A stretch of 64,000 nucleotides of DNA from Erpobdella octoculata (Eukaryota; Annelida; Clitellata; Hirudinida; Erpobdellidae): positions 21,763,073-21,827,072 of the forward strand of contig OZ022241.1 in NCBI GenBank assembly GCA_963978895.1, written 5' to 3'. Positions 46,894 through 60,236 of the stretch are shown piece after piece; position 1 is the first letter of the stretch, and each line of letters begins with the position of its first letter. Made by a program: the position numbers and the translations under genes. The notes below the pieces were generated by a model. The model was not told where the DNA came from and ran no database searches. It saw only the letters and a list, made by a program, of their open reading frames with translations.

Positions 46894-49443
46894 ATTGAAA
46901 TCACATGTATTGATGTTTTGCTTCATAGTGGTCCATGTCGACTCATAACATACTATCGCAGAGGCGGTTTTGACAGCATGGCGGATCAATACGCCAAAGA
47001 CAGCATTCAATGTATTAAATTCTTATCTTCTGTGAAATACCGTGTCTGTCTTATGGGTGACTTTAATTTGCCAGGTATTGATTGGGAGAACTATCTGGCA
47101 CCTGAGAACACAATATATAATCATTTCCTGGAGCTATTTGACGATCTAGGTTACCATCAATTTGTTCATCTTCCTACCCGTAATGACAATATTCTGGATC
47201 TTATCCTATCTGGCGATCCAATGCTAATTTCTACAATCGATGTAATATTTCCTCTTGCGTCTAGTGACCATAACATGATACTCTTCAAGCTCAACTACTA
47301 TGTCCCCCAGACAACAGACAATCACTCTGTCTCATACAATTTCAGTAAGGGAGATTACAAGTTACTCAATAATTATTTAAATGAAGTTCCTTGGGACTAT
47401 CTTTTCCAATATTGTTTTTCCTCTGATGAATGCTGGCGAATGTTTAAATGCTACCTGTTTAAAGGAGTGAACAGATTTATTCCATTGAGAAATAAGTTCA
47501 GGGCTGCCACTAAAACTCGTGTGAAAATAACTCCTAGAGCACTGAGACAACTTTACCATGAAAAGTTGCAATGTTGGCGTTCCTGGAAATCTACCCAGAC
47601 TGTGGAGGCAAGGGAAAAATATTCTTCGATAGCAAAAAAATGCACCCAGTCCGCTTTAGCCTTTCAAATTAGTTATAAAAAGAGCCTTGTGGCTAAAAAT
47701 AATCTTGGATCATTTTACAAATACGTGAATCGAAGGCTGTTTCCACGCTCTAGAATCGGGCTTGTTTTAAGAACTGATGGGACCACCGCCTCTGACGAAG
47801 GCGAGATTTCTGACATTTTTAACGACTACTTCGCCAGTGTCTTCACGGTTGACGATGGAGAGAACCCTCAGTTAAATATGCGTACGGAAAGTCGTTTGAG
47901 TGCGGTCACTTTTACTCCAGAATTAGTTTCTAAAACTTTGAAAACCCTCAAAAATTCTGCTTCTGTAGGCCCCGACGGTATTCCTAATGTGCTGCTCAAA
48001 AATTGCTACTACACCCTAGCACTCCCACTATGTCATATCTTTGATCTGTCTTTGAAATCTCAGCGTTTGCCCCAGGAGTGGAAATCGAGTTTCGTCACGC
48101 CTATCCATAAAAAGGGTCCCACTAATCAACCAAAGAACTACAGACCTATTTCCATAACATCTTGTTGTTGTCGTGTGATGGAAAGAATAATTAATAAAGA
48201 ACTCATTTCCTACCTTCTCACTAATCATCTTATTAGTGAACAACAACACGGATTTTTACCCTTGAGGTCAACCTGTACAAATCTGTTGGAAAGTGTATAC
48301 GATTGGTCCATTGCGATACAGGAGAAGAAACTCACGGATATTATCTACTTTGACTTTCAAAAAGCATTCGACTCCGTCTCGCACTCAAAGCTCGCAACAA
48401 AACTTCGTGCCTATGGTATTAACGGCAATCTCAGTGCATGGCTAGTTGACTTGCTATCCAATCGTACTCAATATGTACGAGTTCACGAAACACTTTCAAA
48501 TCAATCCAATGTTACAAGCGGCGTTCCCCAAGGTAGTGTCCTTGGGCCTACTTTGTTTCTTATTTACATTAATGATGTCGTGGAAAATATTACTAACAAA
48601 ACGATCTCGATTAAGCTCTTCGCTGACGACATCAAATTCTATTCCAGTTCTGGTTCGTCTACATGTGATCTACAGATGGCTATTGACGAGCTGATGTCGT
48701 GGAGCAAGACATGGCAGCTCAACTTAGCTCTTGAAAAATGTGTACTATGTACGATTTGTCGCAGCAAGAACAGTCGAAGGCAAATCTCTAAATATTTTGT
48801 AAATAAACATGAGCTTGAGAATGTTACTCAAATGAGAGATCTGGGGATAACTATTGATGAAGGCCTTACTTTCAAGAACCACATAAATGTTATTACACAC
48901 ACTGCCGCAATCAGATCACGACTTGTCCACAGGTCTTTTACTTCAGGAAACCATCAGACACTAGCAAAAGCTTTTTGCACGTACATTCGGCCACTCCTCG
49001 AATACTGCTCCTCTGTATGGAGTCCACACCATAGATTTCTGATAAACAAGTTAGAAAAAATTCAAAAAAGATTCACCAAGAATATTCCATCTCTTCGTCA
49101 GGTACCTTACCCCGCCCGCCTTAGGATGCTCGGTTTGCAGTCTCTCGAGTACCGAAGGCTTGTGTTAGATCTCAGCTTATGTTACAAGATATTGCATGGA
49201 AATGTATGCACCAATCTGGTGCACCATTTTCACCCCACCAACTACCCAGCAACTAGGGGTCACAGTTACAGACTTCGAACAAATGTGTTTTCAGTAGATA
49301 CTACCAAGTACTTTTTTTCTAATCGTGTTGTGAATGTTTGGAATTCATTGCCGGACCAGATTGTTTCTTCTCCTACTTTCTCGGAATTTAAACATCTTAT
49401 TGCTCAAACGGATTTATCTCTACTTCTGTCTGATATACGTTGA
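46894..49443 (+). CDS. LINE 1 ORF2: rest of endonuclease and complete RT
   Basis: Open without interruption for about 850 codons. Endonuclease second half: GDFNLPGIDW, DNILDLILSGDP, ASSDHNMILF (the catalytic His is present). RT: PKNYRPISITSCCCRVMERII, IYFDFQKAFDSVSHSKL (A), TSGVPQGSVLGPTLFLIY (B), KLFADDIKFY (C). C-terminal part: RPLLEYCSSVWSPHH, VWNSLPDQIVSS. Apart from the LINE 2 insertion the copy looks potentially intact, which implies youth. The fragment at 304-1112 is the same family. Confidence 0.9.
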   Translation: MEITCIDVLLHSGPCRLITYYRRGGFDSMADQYAKDSIQCIKFLSSVKYRVCLMGDFNLPGIDWENYLAPENTIYNHFLELFDDLGYHQFVHLPTRNDNILDLILSGDPMLISTIDVIFPLASSDHNMILFKLNYYVPQTTDNHSVSYNFSKGDYKLLNNYLNEVPWDYLFQYCFSSDECWRMFKCYLFKGVNRFIPLRNKFRAATKTRVKITPRALRQLYHEKLQCWRSWKSTQTVEAREKYSSIAKKCTQSALAFQISYKKSLVAKNNLGSFYKYVNRRLFPRSRIGLVLRTDGTTASDEGEISDIFNDYFASVFTVDDGENPQLNMRTESRLSAVTFTPELVSKTLKTLKNSASVGPDGIPNVLLKNCYYTLALPLCHIFDLSLKSQRLPQEWKSSFVTPIHKKGPTNQPKNYRPISITSCCCRVMERIINKELISYLLTNHLISEQQHGFLPLRSTCTNLLESVYDWSIAIQEKKLTDIIYFDFQKAFDSVSHSKLATKLRAYGINGNLSAWLVDLLSNRTQYVRVHETLSNQSNVTSGVPQGSVLGPTLFLIYINDVVENITNKTISIKLFADDIKFYSSSGSSTCDLQMAIDELMSWSKTWQLNLALEKCVLCTICRSKNSRRQISKYFVNKHELENVTQMRDLGITIDEGLTFKNHINVITHTAAIRSRLVHRSFTSGNHQTLAKAFCTYIRPLLEYCSSVWSPHHRFLINKLEKIQKRFTKNIPSLRQVPYPARLRMLGLQSLEYRRLVLDLSLCYKILHGNVCTNLVHHFHPTNYPATRGHSYRLRTNVFSVDTTKYFFSNRVVNVWNSLPDQIVSSPTFSEFKHLIAQTDLSLLLSDIR

Positions 49444-49945
<502 letters not shown>

Positions 49946-49970
49946 TTAATCTAATATTTTATATTTTTTT

Positions 49971-51021
49971 TCTCTGTAGATTTAAAAGATGTTGAGCTTT
50001 CTTCTGACTTTATTCAATTTTTTGTAGATACTTGTACAATACATTAAACAAGTTTTGAAATTGGAATTTTTTATAGCTTTTCTGACAAATCTAACAAATA
50101 TAAGATACTTGTACAGTACAGTAAACTCGTTTTAAAATTGGAATTTTTCATAGTATTTTTAGCAATTAAAACAAATAATATATTGCCAAATGTTGTAGTA
50201 AAAATTTTAAGCTAGCTGTGAACAAATTTCAAAATCAGCCCATCTTGTAATTATTATTATTGCCAAATGCTGTATTAAATTTAAAATCTTCCCATTTCTT
50301 TATCGGTTTATATCGGTAAACTTTACCGGTAGTGGGGCAGCTAACGGCAGCATCGTGCAAACGCTATTGACAAGCAAAAAAATTACATATTTTTTTAATC
50401 AGCAAAATATGCTTGTAATTACCTGATATCGCCACAATCTGTAAAATTTAAAAAAATCGCCTTTCTTGGTTTGCATATGTTTAATATAGAGAATAAAGAA
50501 AACAAGAAAAATAGATGAATAATTAAATTTTGAGTGAGTAGACCTACGGAAATGAGTGCCTCAATTGCGTGTCTCTTTCCGTAGGTCTACTCACTCAAAA
50601 TTTAATTATTCATCTATTTTTCTTATTTTTATCATTCTTCATATTAAACATATGCAAACCAACAAAAAAAACAAAATATTTGAATTTTTCACCAGTTTGA
50701 TCGCCTGTGATAATACGCTATTCATACAGGAGCGGGACCAAAAAAGGTGATTTTTATTCTCAATTTTACAGAATGTGGCGATATCAGGTGATTACAAGCA
50801 TATTTTTCTGATTACAAATATGTAATTTATTTGCTTGTCAATAGCGTTTGCACGATGAAGGGGTTTTTGATCAGTTAGCCACTACGGGTAAAGTTATGGC
50901 CGATTAATATAAATAATTAATATTCATGTTCCAAAAAGACTCTAAATCGTTTTCGGAGGCCATCTTGGCATCTCACTCAAAACTTGCTCATTTTCGATAT
51001 TTCGATATACCTATTCTATAT
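49971..51021. mobile_element. Half of a foldback-type element carrying a second inverted-repeat element
   Basis: Outer sequence (49971-50327 and 50889-51021) is the reverse complement of 6590-7070, including tatcggtttatat..ggtaaagttat.gccgattaatataaat and the end gatatacctattctata. It is split at ggtaaa/gttat by an inner palindromic element. Confidence 0.7.
50328..50888. mobile_element. Near-perfect palindromic (foldback) element
   Basis: The ends GGTAGTGG..AGCTAAC and GTTAGCCACTACG are inverted, as are most interior blocks (cgtgcaaacgctattgacaagcaaa at 50354 with its complement at 50835). The two innermost arms of about 33 bp (aattttgagtgagtagacct... and its complement, about 50523-50615) are separated by only about 23 bp. 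No ORF. Confidence 0.8.
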
Positions 51022-51289
51022 ACATGTCACTCCCATGTTGTATGGCTTTTTAAACAACAATATATAGTGCCTGCCCTATCAATAATATATATATCAATGG
51101 GCGATTTAATCGGAGCGTATTTTTTTCGCAAAAATTTGGCAGTTTATCCTTTCACCCATTTGTAGTTTACTCTCATTTTTGGTTTCGCAGATTACATATG
51201 ACCTCTGCGCTTCCGGATTTTGTATTTAGTCGAAGTCAGAGCCTCGTGGGTCTAGGTCAGTCTAGGACAGGTAGGAAATCTAGGTAGAT

Positions 51290-51454
51290 ATGTTAGGAGG
51301 AGTTTTTCTCCGCGAACAAGAAGTTCGCTATGCTATTGTTTCTAAGGAATCAATTATTTTGAGCTGCCAAACAGTTGGTCTTGACGAATTGACAGAGGTT
51401 TGCATTAATGCTCTATGTGAAGAAGTGAACTACAGAATACGTGAAATTATACAA
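51290..51454 (+). CDS. TAF6: TAF6-like exon 1
   Basis: The ATG at 51290 is followed by MLGGVFLREQEVRYAIVSK and the first two helices of the histone fold. The donor is CAA|GTAGGA at 51455. The start fits because it lies only about 15 residues before the fold. Confidence 0.72.
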
Positions 51455-54400
51455 GTAGGAATTTTTTGTGTATTTTACATAGGGTTGTTATTAGGCAATC
51501 TCCTATTATAGTTAATTATAGGGTAAAACCGTATAAATCGTTGACAGAAATGTAAACAAATGTCTGCCAGGTTGATTGACAGGTCACGTGCAGTAAATAA
51601 GCCAATCAGGCATTCCTATGCATATTTAATTTATATAGATATAATTATTCACGCTGAATAAAAAAATAAAATAAAACGCAGATTTCGTATAACAAAAATT
51701 TTCTTTTCAAATAAAACGTAGCAAGTTAATAAAATTTGTTTTATTACAACAGTTATTACATGGTCATAATCTTCGCAAGAGGAAACAAGCTCCAGGAAGT
51801 TAGCAACGCTTCTGGCAACGATAGCTCTCTGATCATAATTATACTTTATTTGTCACTAGGAAAGTGTAAAATGTAATTAGATATTTGAATTCTACGTTAA
51901 ATTTTCTATAAGAATACATTTGTTTGAAGGGGCGGATAATTTTTTTTTTTTTTGAATAATTTGTTTCTGATTGGCTGTGTCGGTAACATATTTGTAAGGT
52001 CAAGTCGTGGAAGGCATTTTTCACAAAGTTTCAATAAATATTTTAAAATAATTTTTGCACTGTTCAATCAAACTTATATTTCTCTATAAGAATTCCATTA
52101 GGAGTTTGAGCGGAAATGTAAATTGAATTTTTGATTAATATATTTTGGTGTGGGCTTTGATCGATTGAAAGCGGAAGGATTACTGTAAATGACGTTTATT
52201 ATTATTTGTCACTAGGAAATTGTAAAATGTAATTAGATATTTGAATTCTACGTTAAATTTGCTATAAGAATACATTTGTTTGAAGGAGCGGATGATTTTA
52301 TTTATTTTTTTATTAATTTGTTTCTGATTGGCTGTGTCGGTAACATATTTGTAAGGTCAAGTCGTGGAAGGCATTTTTCATAAAGTGTCAATAAATATTT
52401 TAAAATAATTTTTGCACTGTTCAATTAAGCTTATATTTCTCTAAAAGAAAACATTTGTTTGAAGGGGCGGACAATTTTTGTTTAATTTTTGTTTAATTAA
52501 TTTGTGGCGATTCGGAGTGAAAATAGACATCGTTTCCCGCTTCGTTGCTAACTTCATTCACCTGAGGAAACATGATTTTGTACTCCCTTCTATGCAACGT
52601 CACACTGCTAGTTTTGCTGGTAACTTTATTATTAGAATGCTCTTCTATGACTCTTACTAACCTAACTTCTTTCTACTCTATTAGCTGATTCAGTAACATT
52701 ATTTTATTATTATTGTCTATATAAAAATGAATGTTTGTATGTATGTATGTATGTATGTATGTATATATATATGTTATTCATGCATTGCTACACCATTCAT
52801 CCGATCGTAATGAAATTTTCACACAACCTTGAGAGTCAAGGGGAATCAAATATAGAGAAAAAAATTGAAATCCGACACAAAATGAGCGGGTGAGCGAGCG
52901 GGAACTATATATATATATATATATGCGGAAAAGCGACCGGGAGCGCGACGGGAATGGGAAAGCGGAGAAGGAAACGGGAGCGAGAGAGACAAACATTAGA
53001 AAAACCTCTAAAATCCCCGGGCAGCGCCGGGTGCCCCGCTAGTTATTGTCTAAAATTAACTATTGCCAGTCATTATAATTAGCGGAATATTGAACGTTCG
53101 TTATAGACTTTCTTTTAATTTCTTGTTTTTTTGCTTATTTGTTTATGATTTCCTACGTTCTGTCAGGTTTTTTCTTAAAACACGAATAAATAAATAAATA
53201 ATATGTCTGGACAGTACTGATTCATTTTAAACTTCAATAGAACCTCTCAGCCCAAACATATTGTAATGAAATTTGGATATGTTATAGATTAATATTGATA
53301 GAATATATATAGCAATTATTAAAACAGATTTTTGCGTATTAAAAAACTTATAACAACTAAACATGAATGATTGCCTCCGGCTATACAACTCTAGCTTACT
53401 ACCTAACACCCGGACTCGGAATTTCCGGGTATTGGCTCTGAAGACCCGGAACGGAATTTTAGACCTGGCTATGCCCTAATTCTTACGAACTTTAGGACAA
53501 TTCTATTTATTTCTATAACCTGTATGGAGAAAGACCGGAAGATAGACGATTTGAAGTTGATTTTTTAAAATTTTTTACTACATTATATAGCACGCAAAAG
53601 AGTGTTTCATTTTTTTTTTATAAATCCAGCAGGTCTATTCAGTAAAAAGGCACCCGTGACTCAAATTCAAAATGATGCCTACAGTTGTGGTATTTTTGTA
53701 GGAGTTTTTAATAGAAGACTGGATCGTGGGCAAGATCTAAGTGTTTATTTTAATCCGGACTGGGAAAGGGAAGAGTGGTTATCAGTAGAAAATGTAGAAG
53801 ACAAATAAAAGTGGTTATCGTTTCGTGAAATAAAAAACCGATAATTGTTTTAAAACCGAAAATCCTAATCTTACAATTGGTAAAGTAGGCGGTAATCTTT
53901 TAGCGGTCAGTGCTATTGACAAGGCGTGTGCCATGTCAATAAGAGGCAAAATTGCTATTTGCATTTTGCACAGCAGAAGTCTCTAATTTCTTTCTATTTG
54001 CCCTTAATCTTGCTGCACTTCTTATGGACCCATTCGTCTAACTACCAAAAAGGCGTCGAACTACGGGTTGAAATCATTATTATCATTATTAGGAGAATTT
54101 TTTTCTTCAAATGGATTTGATTGAAAACCTTATCAATAAGGATGCTGTTAAACTTATCAGAGGTTTCCAATTGTGACCTTTTGTAGATGGCATGTGATAT
54201 AATGAAGCAGTCAAGAAGAGAAATATTAATTGTATCTGACATAAATGCTGCTTTGGATGTTCTTCATTTCCAGGTTCAATTTTTGTTTATTTTGTATGGT
54301 ATATGTAGTTTGTTATTAGTTAACATTTAGTGATATGTTATTAGTAGTGATGTCATGAGTACAGGAAAATGATTTTCGGTACTACAAGGGATTTTTCTGA

Positions 54401-57400
54401 TACCCAAACCTGCAGAAGCTTTCATCCAAACCCGATCTTTTGAAAAATTGATATCCAAAAATTGAAACCAAAACCCAAATCCAGGGCCTTAAAGAAATAA
54501 AACATGAACCCAAAAATTTTAAAAAATAATAAATTTATTATGATGTGACTAGTACTAAAAATTAATTTTAGACAAGATGTATTACATGAATTTTTCAAAT
54601 TTAAAACCTGATTCGAACATGGCAATTTGAAAGTTCTGAAGCTATGCTTGGTTTTAAATAATAGTAAAATCTGAACCCGAGAATTTAAACTTCATGAACC
54701 TGAACTCGAAAAATCCAAAAAGTTAAACTGGATTATCCCTAATTATCAGTTATATACACAAGATACACTTGTCAGGAGGTCCGGTAGAGCGACCCCTGAC
54801 AATGAGAGAGCGAAGAGCTCGAATGAGTACAGAAACATTAAAAATGTAATTTTTTTTAAATACAATATGGAACCTTAATTTTTTTAAATGTCTTGAATTA
54901 ATAAACTGACTATTTTTTAATGCAATTATCATCGAATCTAGCTCGAGCCATAGCTATCCCAAACCAAACCTGAACTTTAACAACTAGCGAACCGAACTCG
55001 AACTGTAAGCACTACCGAACCGAACCCGAACTGTAACCACTACCGAACCCGAACTGTAACCACTACCGAACCGAACCCGAACTGTAGCCACTACCGAACC
55101 GAACCCGAACTCTTAAATTAGGGTTCCATTCCCATCTCTAATATCAACATACATAATTTCCTATGTCTATATGTCTATATGTCTGTATGTATGTATGTAT
55201 GTATGTATGTATGTATCTATATATATATTAGAGATGGGAATCGAACCCAAAATTGAAAGTTCGAGTTCTGTTCGGTGCGACAGCTTTTCTAATACACTTG
55301 AAACTATTACAAATTAATAAGCTCCGTCAAAGTCGCATCCAGTAATTGCACTTTATTTTGAGATATATAATATTGATTTTTTCAATTGAGAAAAAATAAC
55401 GATAGTAACGATACTATCCATTATTAATTATATCAGCTATAATACATATCGTTACTTAAGAAAACAATAAAGACAAATTCTTTCCTTCGTCTACAGAGGT
55501 ACACAATCAAAGAAAAGTAGCCAAAAAAGTGTTTCCAAAGAGACTTTGCTTCATTCCACCACCTTATTTTGTGTTTTTTTTCTAGGGTTACTTCTCTCAC
55601 AATATTTTATATTGAGTTTTAAGTAAGTTGGGTTCAAGTTCGGTTTGAGTTCGAGCATCATTGAGTTCCACCGTCATTGGGTTCGGTTTGTTCGAGTTCG
55701 GTTCGAAATGCTAAAATTAGGGGTTCGAATTTGAAAAGTTTAGTTCGATTCCCATCTCTAATATGTTTGTTATCAATTACTGAGAAATGAGATGTGGCTG
55801 TGGAATTGTGATTCTTTTTTTTCATCATATGACTATCGCTGTGCTTGTCCATATGGTTCAACGCCATAGCAAATCGAAGCTACTGGGACAACACTGTTGT
55901 CGTTTCTTCTTACCACGATTATGCCGGTGATCTGGTCTAATTGATGATCTGACATACCACGAGGTAATTTTTCACGGCCTCAGGTGCGATAAGAAGACAG
56001 TTTTCAGTATGGTTTACATGCACAGTGCCAGTGCCACCAATACCCATTTCCTTCTGTTCAAAAAATGAATGTTGGTGAAAAAAATAATCGAAAAACAACT
56101 GATACTTTGCAGGAGGCAATTCTGATATCAAATCTAATATTACTGAACCCCCCAGACCAAACGAAGAATCAGTTTTTCCACTAGATCCCTGGTATGGCTC
56201 AAACTGAATACATGCCTAATGGAGTGTTCATGCTCCTTACTTTGTAGCAAAATCTCACAGGTTTAGCTCTAATAAACTGTTTTATTCCATGTCGGCCATA
56301 ATACGGAATCATTGACTCGTCTATTGACAAAGATGCCTCTTCTGGAAAAAATCTTAAAAATATCTCATTCAACATTTAAACTAGAGGTCTGACTTTTGCC
56401 ACTCTGTCCATTGAAGAAAGATTTTCATTGTCTGCTAAATGAAGATATTGCATTATTTCTTCAAATCGATTTCTAGTCATTGCTTTGCTAATGGCAACAA
56501 TATGAACATCATCTGCTGGTTCCCAGTAGCATCGTTGTCTTGGGAGAGGTGCGTAACCACTAGTAAACAGAATTGCCAAAAATAGCTTTATATCACCTTC
56601 ACTCAATTCCAAAGAATGTTTACCTTTTTGAACAGCATATAATTTTGTTTGCGTTTCAATCAGTGACATGATATCTTTATAAAAAAACTCAAACAATGCA
56701 ACAGCAGTTGTCAAGTTTTCGTAACGGTTCAGGTTCTAACAGATTCAATCTTGGCAAGTCTATTTTTTACCCATTTTCATGCAATGCGAGTAGGACAAGC
56801 TTTTTGTTTCCTTGAATTTTTGGGGGCGAAGGCATCTCTGCTTCAGATCCTGAGCTCTCGTCATTCCCGAAAGTGATATGGGACTAAGTTTTAATCGTTG
56901 CCACTGATTCAGCTTCGAGTTGTTTTTGTGAGAGGTTATTGTAATCACCACCATTGTCTTCATCACCGCTATCTCCATCACTACAGTTTGTGTTCACAGG
57001 AGGTGCAATGTAAATATCAGTTTGAGCTGCTTGTTGAAGTAATTGTCAGATTCTAACATGGATAAAACTTCATGTAATTTGAAGCTATATAGGGATGTTG
57101 AAACAGATCTGTAATAAAAATTAAATTAAATGTATTAACAGTATTTTATAATGTGTATATTGATCAGTAATAAAACTATAAGCCATTAGTAAAACAAATA
57201 TAACTAGTATAAGTCTCTTGAGCAAATTTAGCGGCCCCTCTCGTGCCTAGCGTCCCAAAAAAGGGACGCTAGAAAATAGTGAAACTTGCTAAAAACTAAA
57301 CCAAAAATGTATAAGAAAAACAAAAACACCTGATTTCTTTATTAGATATCAATTAACAAAATTATAAAATCAGATTTAAACAAAAAATTTTAAATGTCTG

Positions 57401-59668
57401 AAATTTCATAACATATAAGTCCATATCGAAAAGCGAATATTTTCGGAAAACATGCAACTTCAAAAACAAATAAATTTTTAAAAAATTATTTTTAGACGTC
57501 AAAAACTGTAGATATGTTTACATATGAGCCAACTATATAAAATTATTAGCTTTTTTATTTACTATGACCACTATTTTAAAAATTACAATAATTTGAAGAG
57601 GTGTACCACATTTTGGGACGCTAGGCACGAATGGGTAAAAAAAAACCTAAATACTGAATTTTAATGTTTTTACGATTCCAGTTTTTCAGTTTTCAAGCAA
57701 ATAGTCCTTTTCTCCACCCCACATTTTAAGTCCTGAGAACAAAATTTTCAAAAATTAATAAAACACGTATTTTGTTATTTTGTAAAAATAATCTCAGTAC
57801 TAAATTGCAAAATTTTCACACTTAGTTTTTGGAGTTTTTAAGCAAATATTCCTTTTTTTCACCCCACATTTGAGGTCCTGGAAACCAAGTTATAAAAATT
57901 GGTAAAACATATATTTCTCAAGTAGATACTAAATACTAATTTTTGCATCTGTGGCACTTACAGTTTTTGAGTCATAGTTATTCTAAAAAACTATTTTGCA
58001 CCTCAAATTTTAGGTCCTGGAAACCAAATTTTTAAAAAATGGTGAAACACGTATCTTTTTATTTTTTAAGGAGAATCTAGATACAAAATTTCTTTTTTTT
58101 GGTTTTTGAGACATGTGTTGTTGTTATAGAAAAAGTTTGCTTTTCTGTTTCATCCTCTCAGGAGCAAAATTTTCAAAAACGCTTTCTTAGGGTACTTAAG
58201 CTTTAAAAGTAATATAAGTTCCAAATTTCACGTTCCTAGGATGAGGCATTTTAGCTTGGCGTTGATTATCAGTCAGTCAAAGACATGTTTTTATCTATAT
58301 ATATACAAATCTCGTGTCATAGTGTTTGAAATTGAACTCCTCCGAAACAGCTGAACCGATTTTTATTAAAATTTTTGTGTACATTTGGTAAATCTGAGGA
58401 GATGTCCATGGCTATTTAAAATATTTTTTTAAAATTATTTAAAAAAGTTATTTTGGAAAAACAAAAAGGTGCAAATATGTCCTTTTTATAGAAAAATGCA
58501 ACAGATAGACAGTTATATATATATAAGTCATTGATCAATGACTTATATTTATACTGTTTCCTATAAAAGAATATCTTTAACTGTCTGAGATTGAAAATGT
58601 TTATCTTCTTGCATTTTGAGGTCAAAAACATGGCAGATTCCTTTCAGGTAAACTGCGGTACAATACTGTAGAAATGGCAGCGTTTGTTACTCCCAATGTT
58701 CCACTAATGACTGATGAACAAAGAATGATTTACGACCGCATTATACTGGCAGTTTTGGAAGAACAAGGTTGATTCTTTTTTTTTGATGCACCAGGTGGAA
58801 CTGGGAAAACATTTCTCATTTCTCTAATTCTCGCCGAAATACGATCAAATAATGGCATAGCTTTGGCCTTTGCATCGTCTGGCATTGCCGCAACTGTATT
58901 GGATGGAGGCAGAACAGCTCATTCAGCACTTAAGCAATGTGCAACATAAAAAAGCAGTCATCCATGGCCACAGTGCTAAATCATGAGTGGCTGGCAGAAA
59001 GAGTCATTTTGCAGCAAAAAATGTGGATGTCAATGATTTAAATTTTAAGATACAGCAGTTGTTGCCAGGTGAATGTCATACAGATCGATTTATACAGTTT
59101 GCGATGCCAGCGAAGCCGTAAATTTTCCAACAGAGTTTTTGAACTCATTGGATATATGCCAGGCATGTCACTGCATCATCTACAACTTAAAGTTGGATAT
59201 CCGGTTATTCTTATTGGGAATTTGAACCCACCACGGCTGTGCAATGGCACACGATTAGTAATTAAAAAATTGATGAAAAACATTGTCGAAGCCAGCATTT
59301 TGAAGGACAAGTTCCGAGTCGAAAGTGTTTTGCTGCCACGGATCCCAATAATTTCTACAGAAGTGCATATTGAATTCAACTGAATTCAATTTCGAATTAG
59401 ATTGGCATTCGCAATGACAATTAATAAGTCACAAGGCCAAACAATGTCTGTGTGGCTTAGATTTGGGCACGCCATATTTTTCTCACGAACAATTACCAAT
59501 ACGTGGCTTGTTCTTGCGAGGGCAAACCATCCAGTTTGTTTGTGTTCGCTAAAGATGGTCTGACAAAAAACATTGTTTTTTTTTAATTGACAGAATTTGT
59601 ACATTAAACTTTTAATAACAAAAACTAAAATAATTTATAAGGCAAAACAACATTTGCTGGGTCAGCTA

Positions 59669-59713
<45 letters not shown>

Positions 59714-60156
59714 TCAACTTCAGACTCGAACCCACGACTGTCGGATCGGCAACACCGCCTCGCATCATGCCAACTACCTTACCATCTGCGCCACTTCCAC
59801 CGCCAAAAAACAGTGGTTGTTAAGCGCTTTTGTTGGGGTATGTTGAACACAACACTCGACTATGAATGGGTACGAATCAATGCTCGATAGTATTATAAGT
59901 TGTACGGCGTACAATCCGTCACTAGCTAATTTAATAGCTATCGAGATACATGTTTTTTATGATATATTTTTTGGCGGTGGAAGTGGCGCAGATGGTAAGG
60001 TAGTTGGCATGATGCGAGGCGGTGTTGCCGATCCGACAGTCGTGGGTTCGAGTCTGAAGTTGAGACATGTATATTTGCGTTATTTCGTGGTGGATTGTAC
60101 GCCATCCAAGTTTCTGATATATGTGGCTCGTAAAAACATATCAACGCTATGTTTCC

Positions 60157-60236
<80 letters not shown>

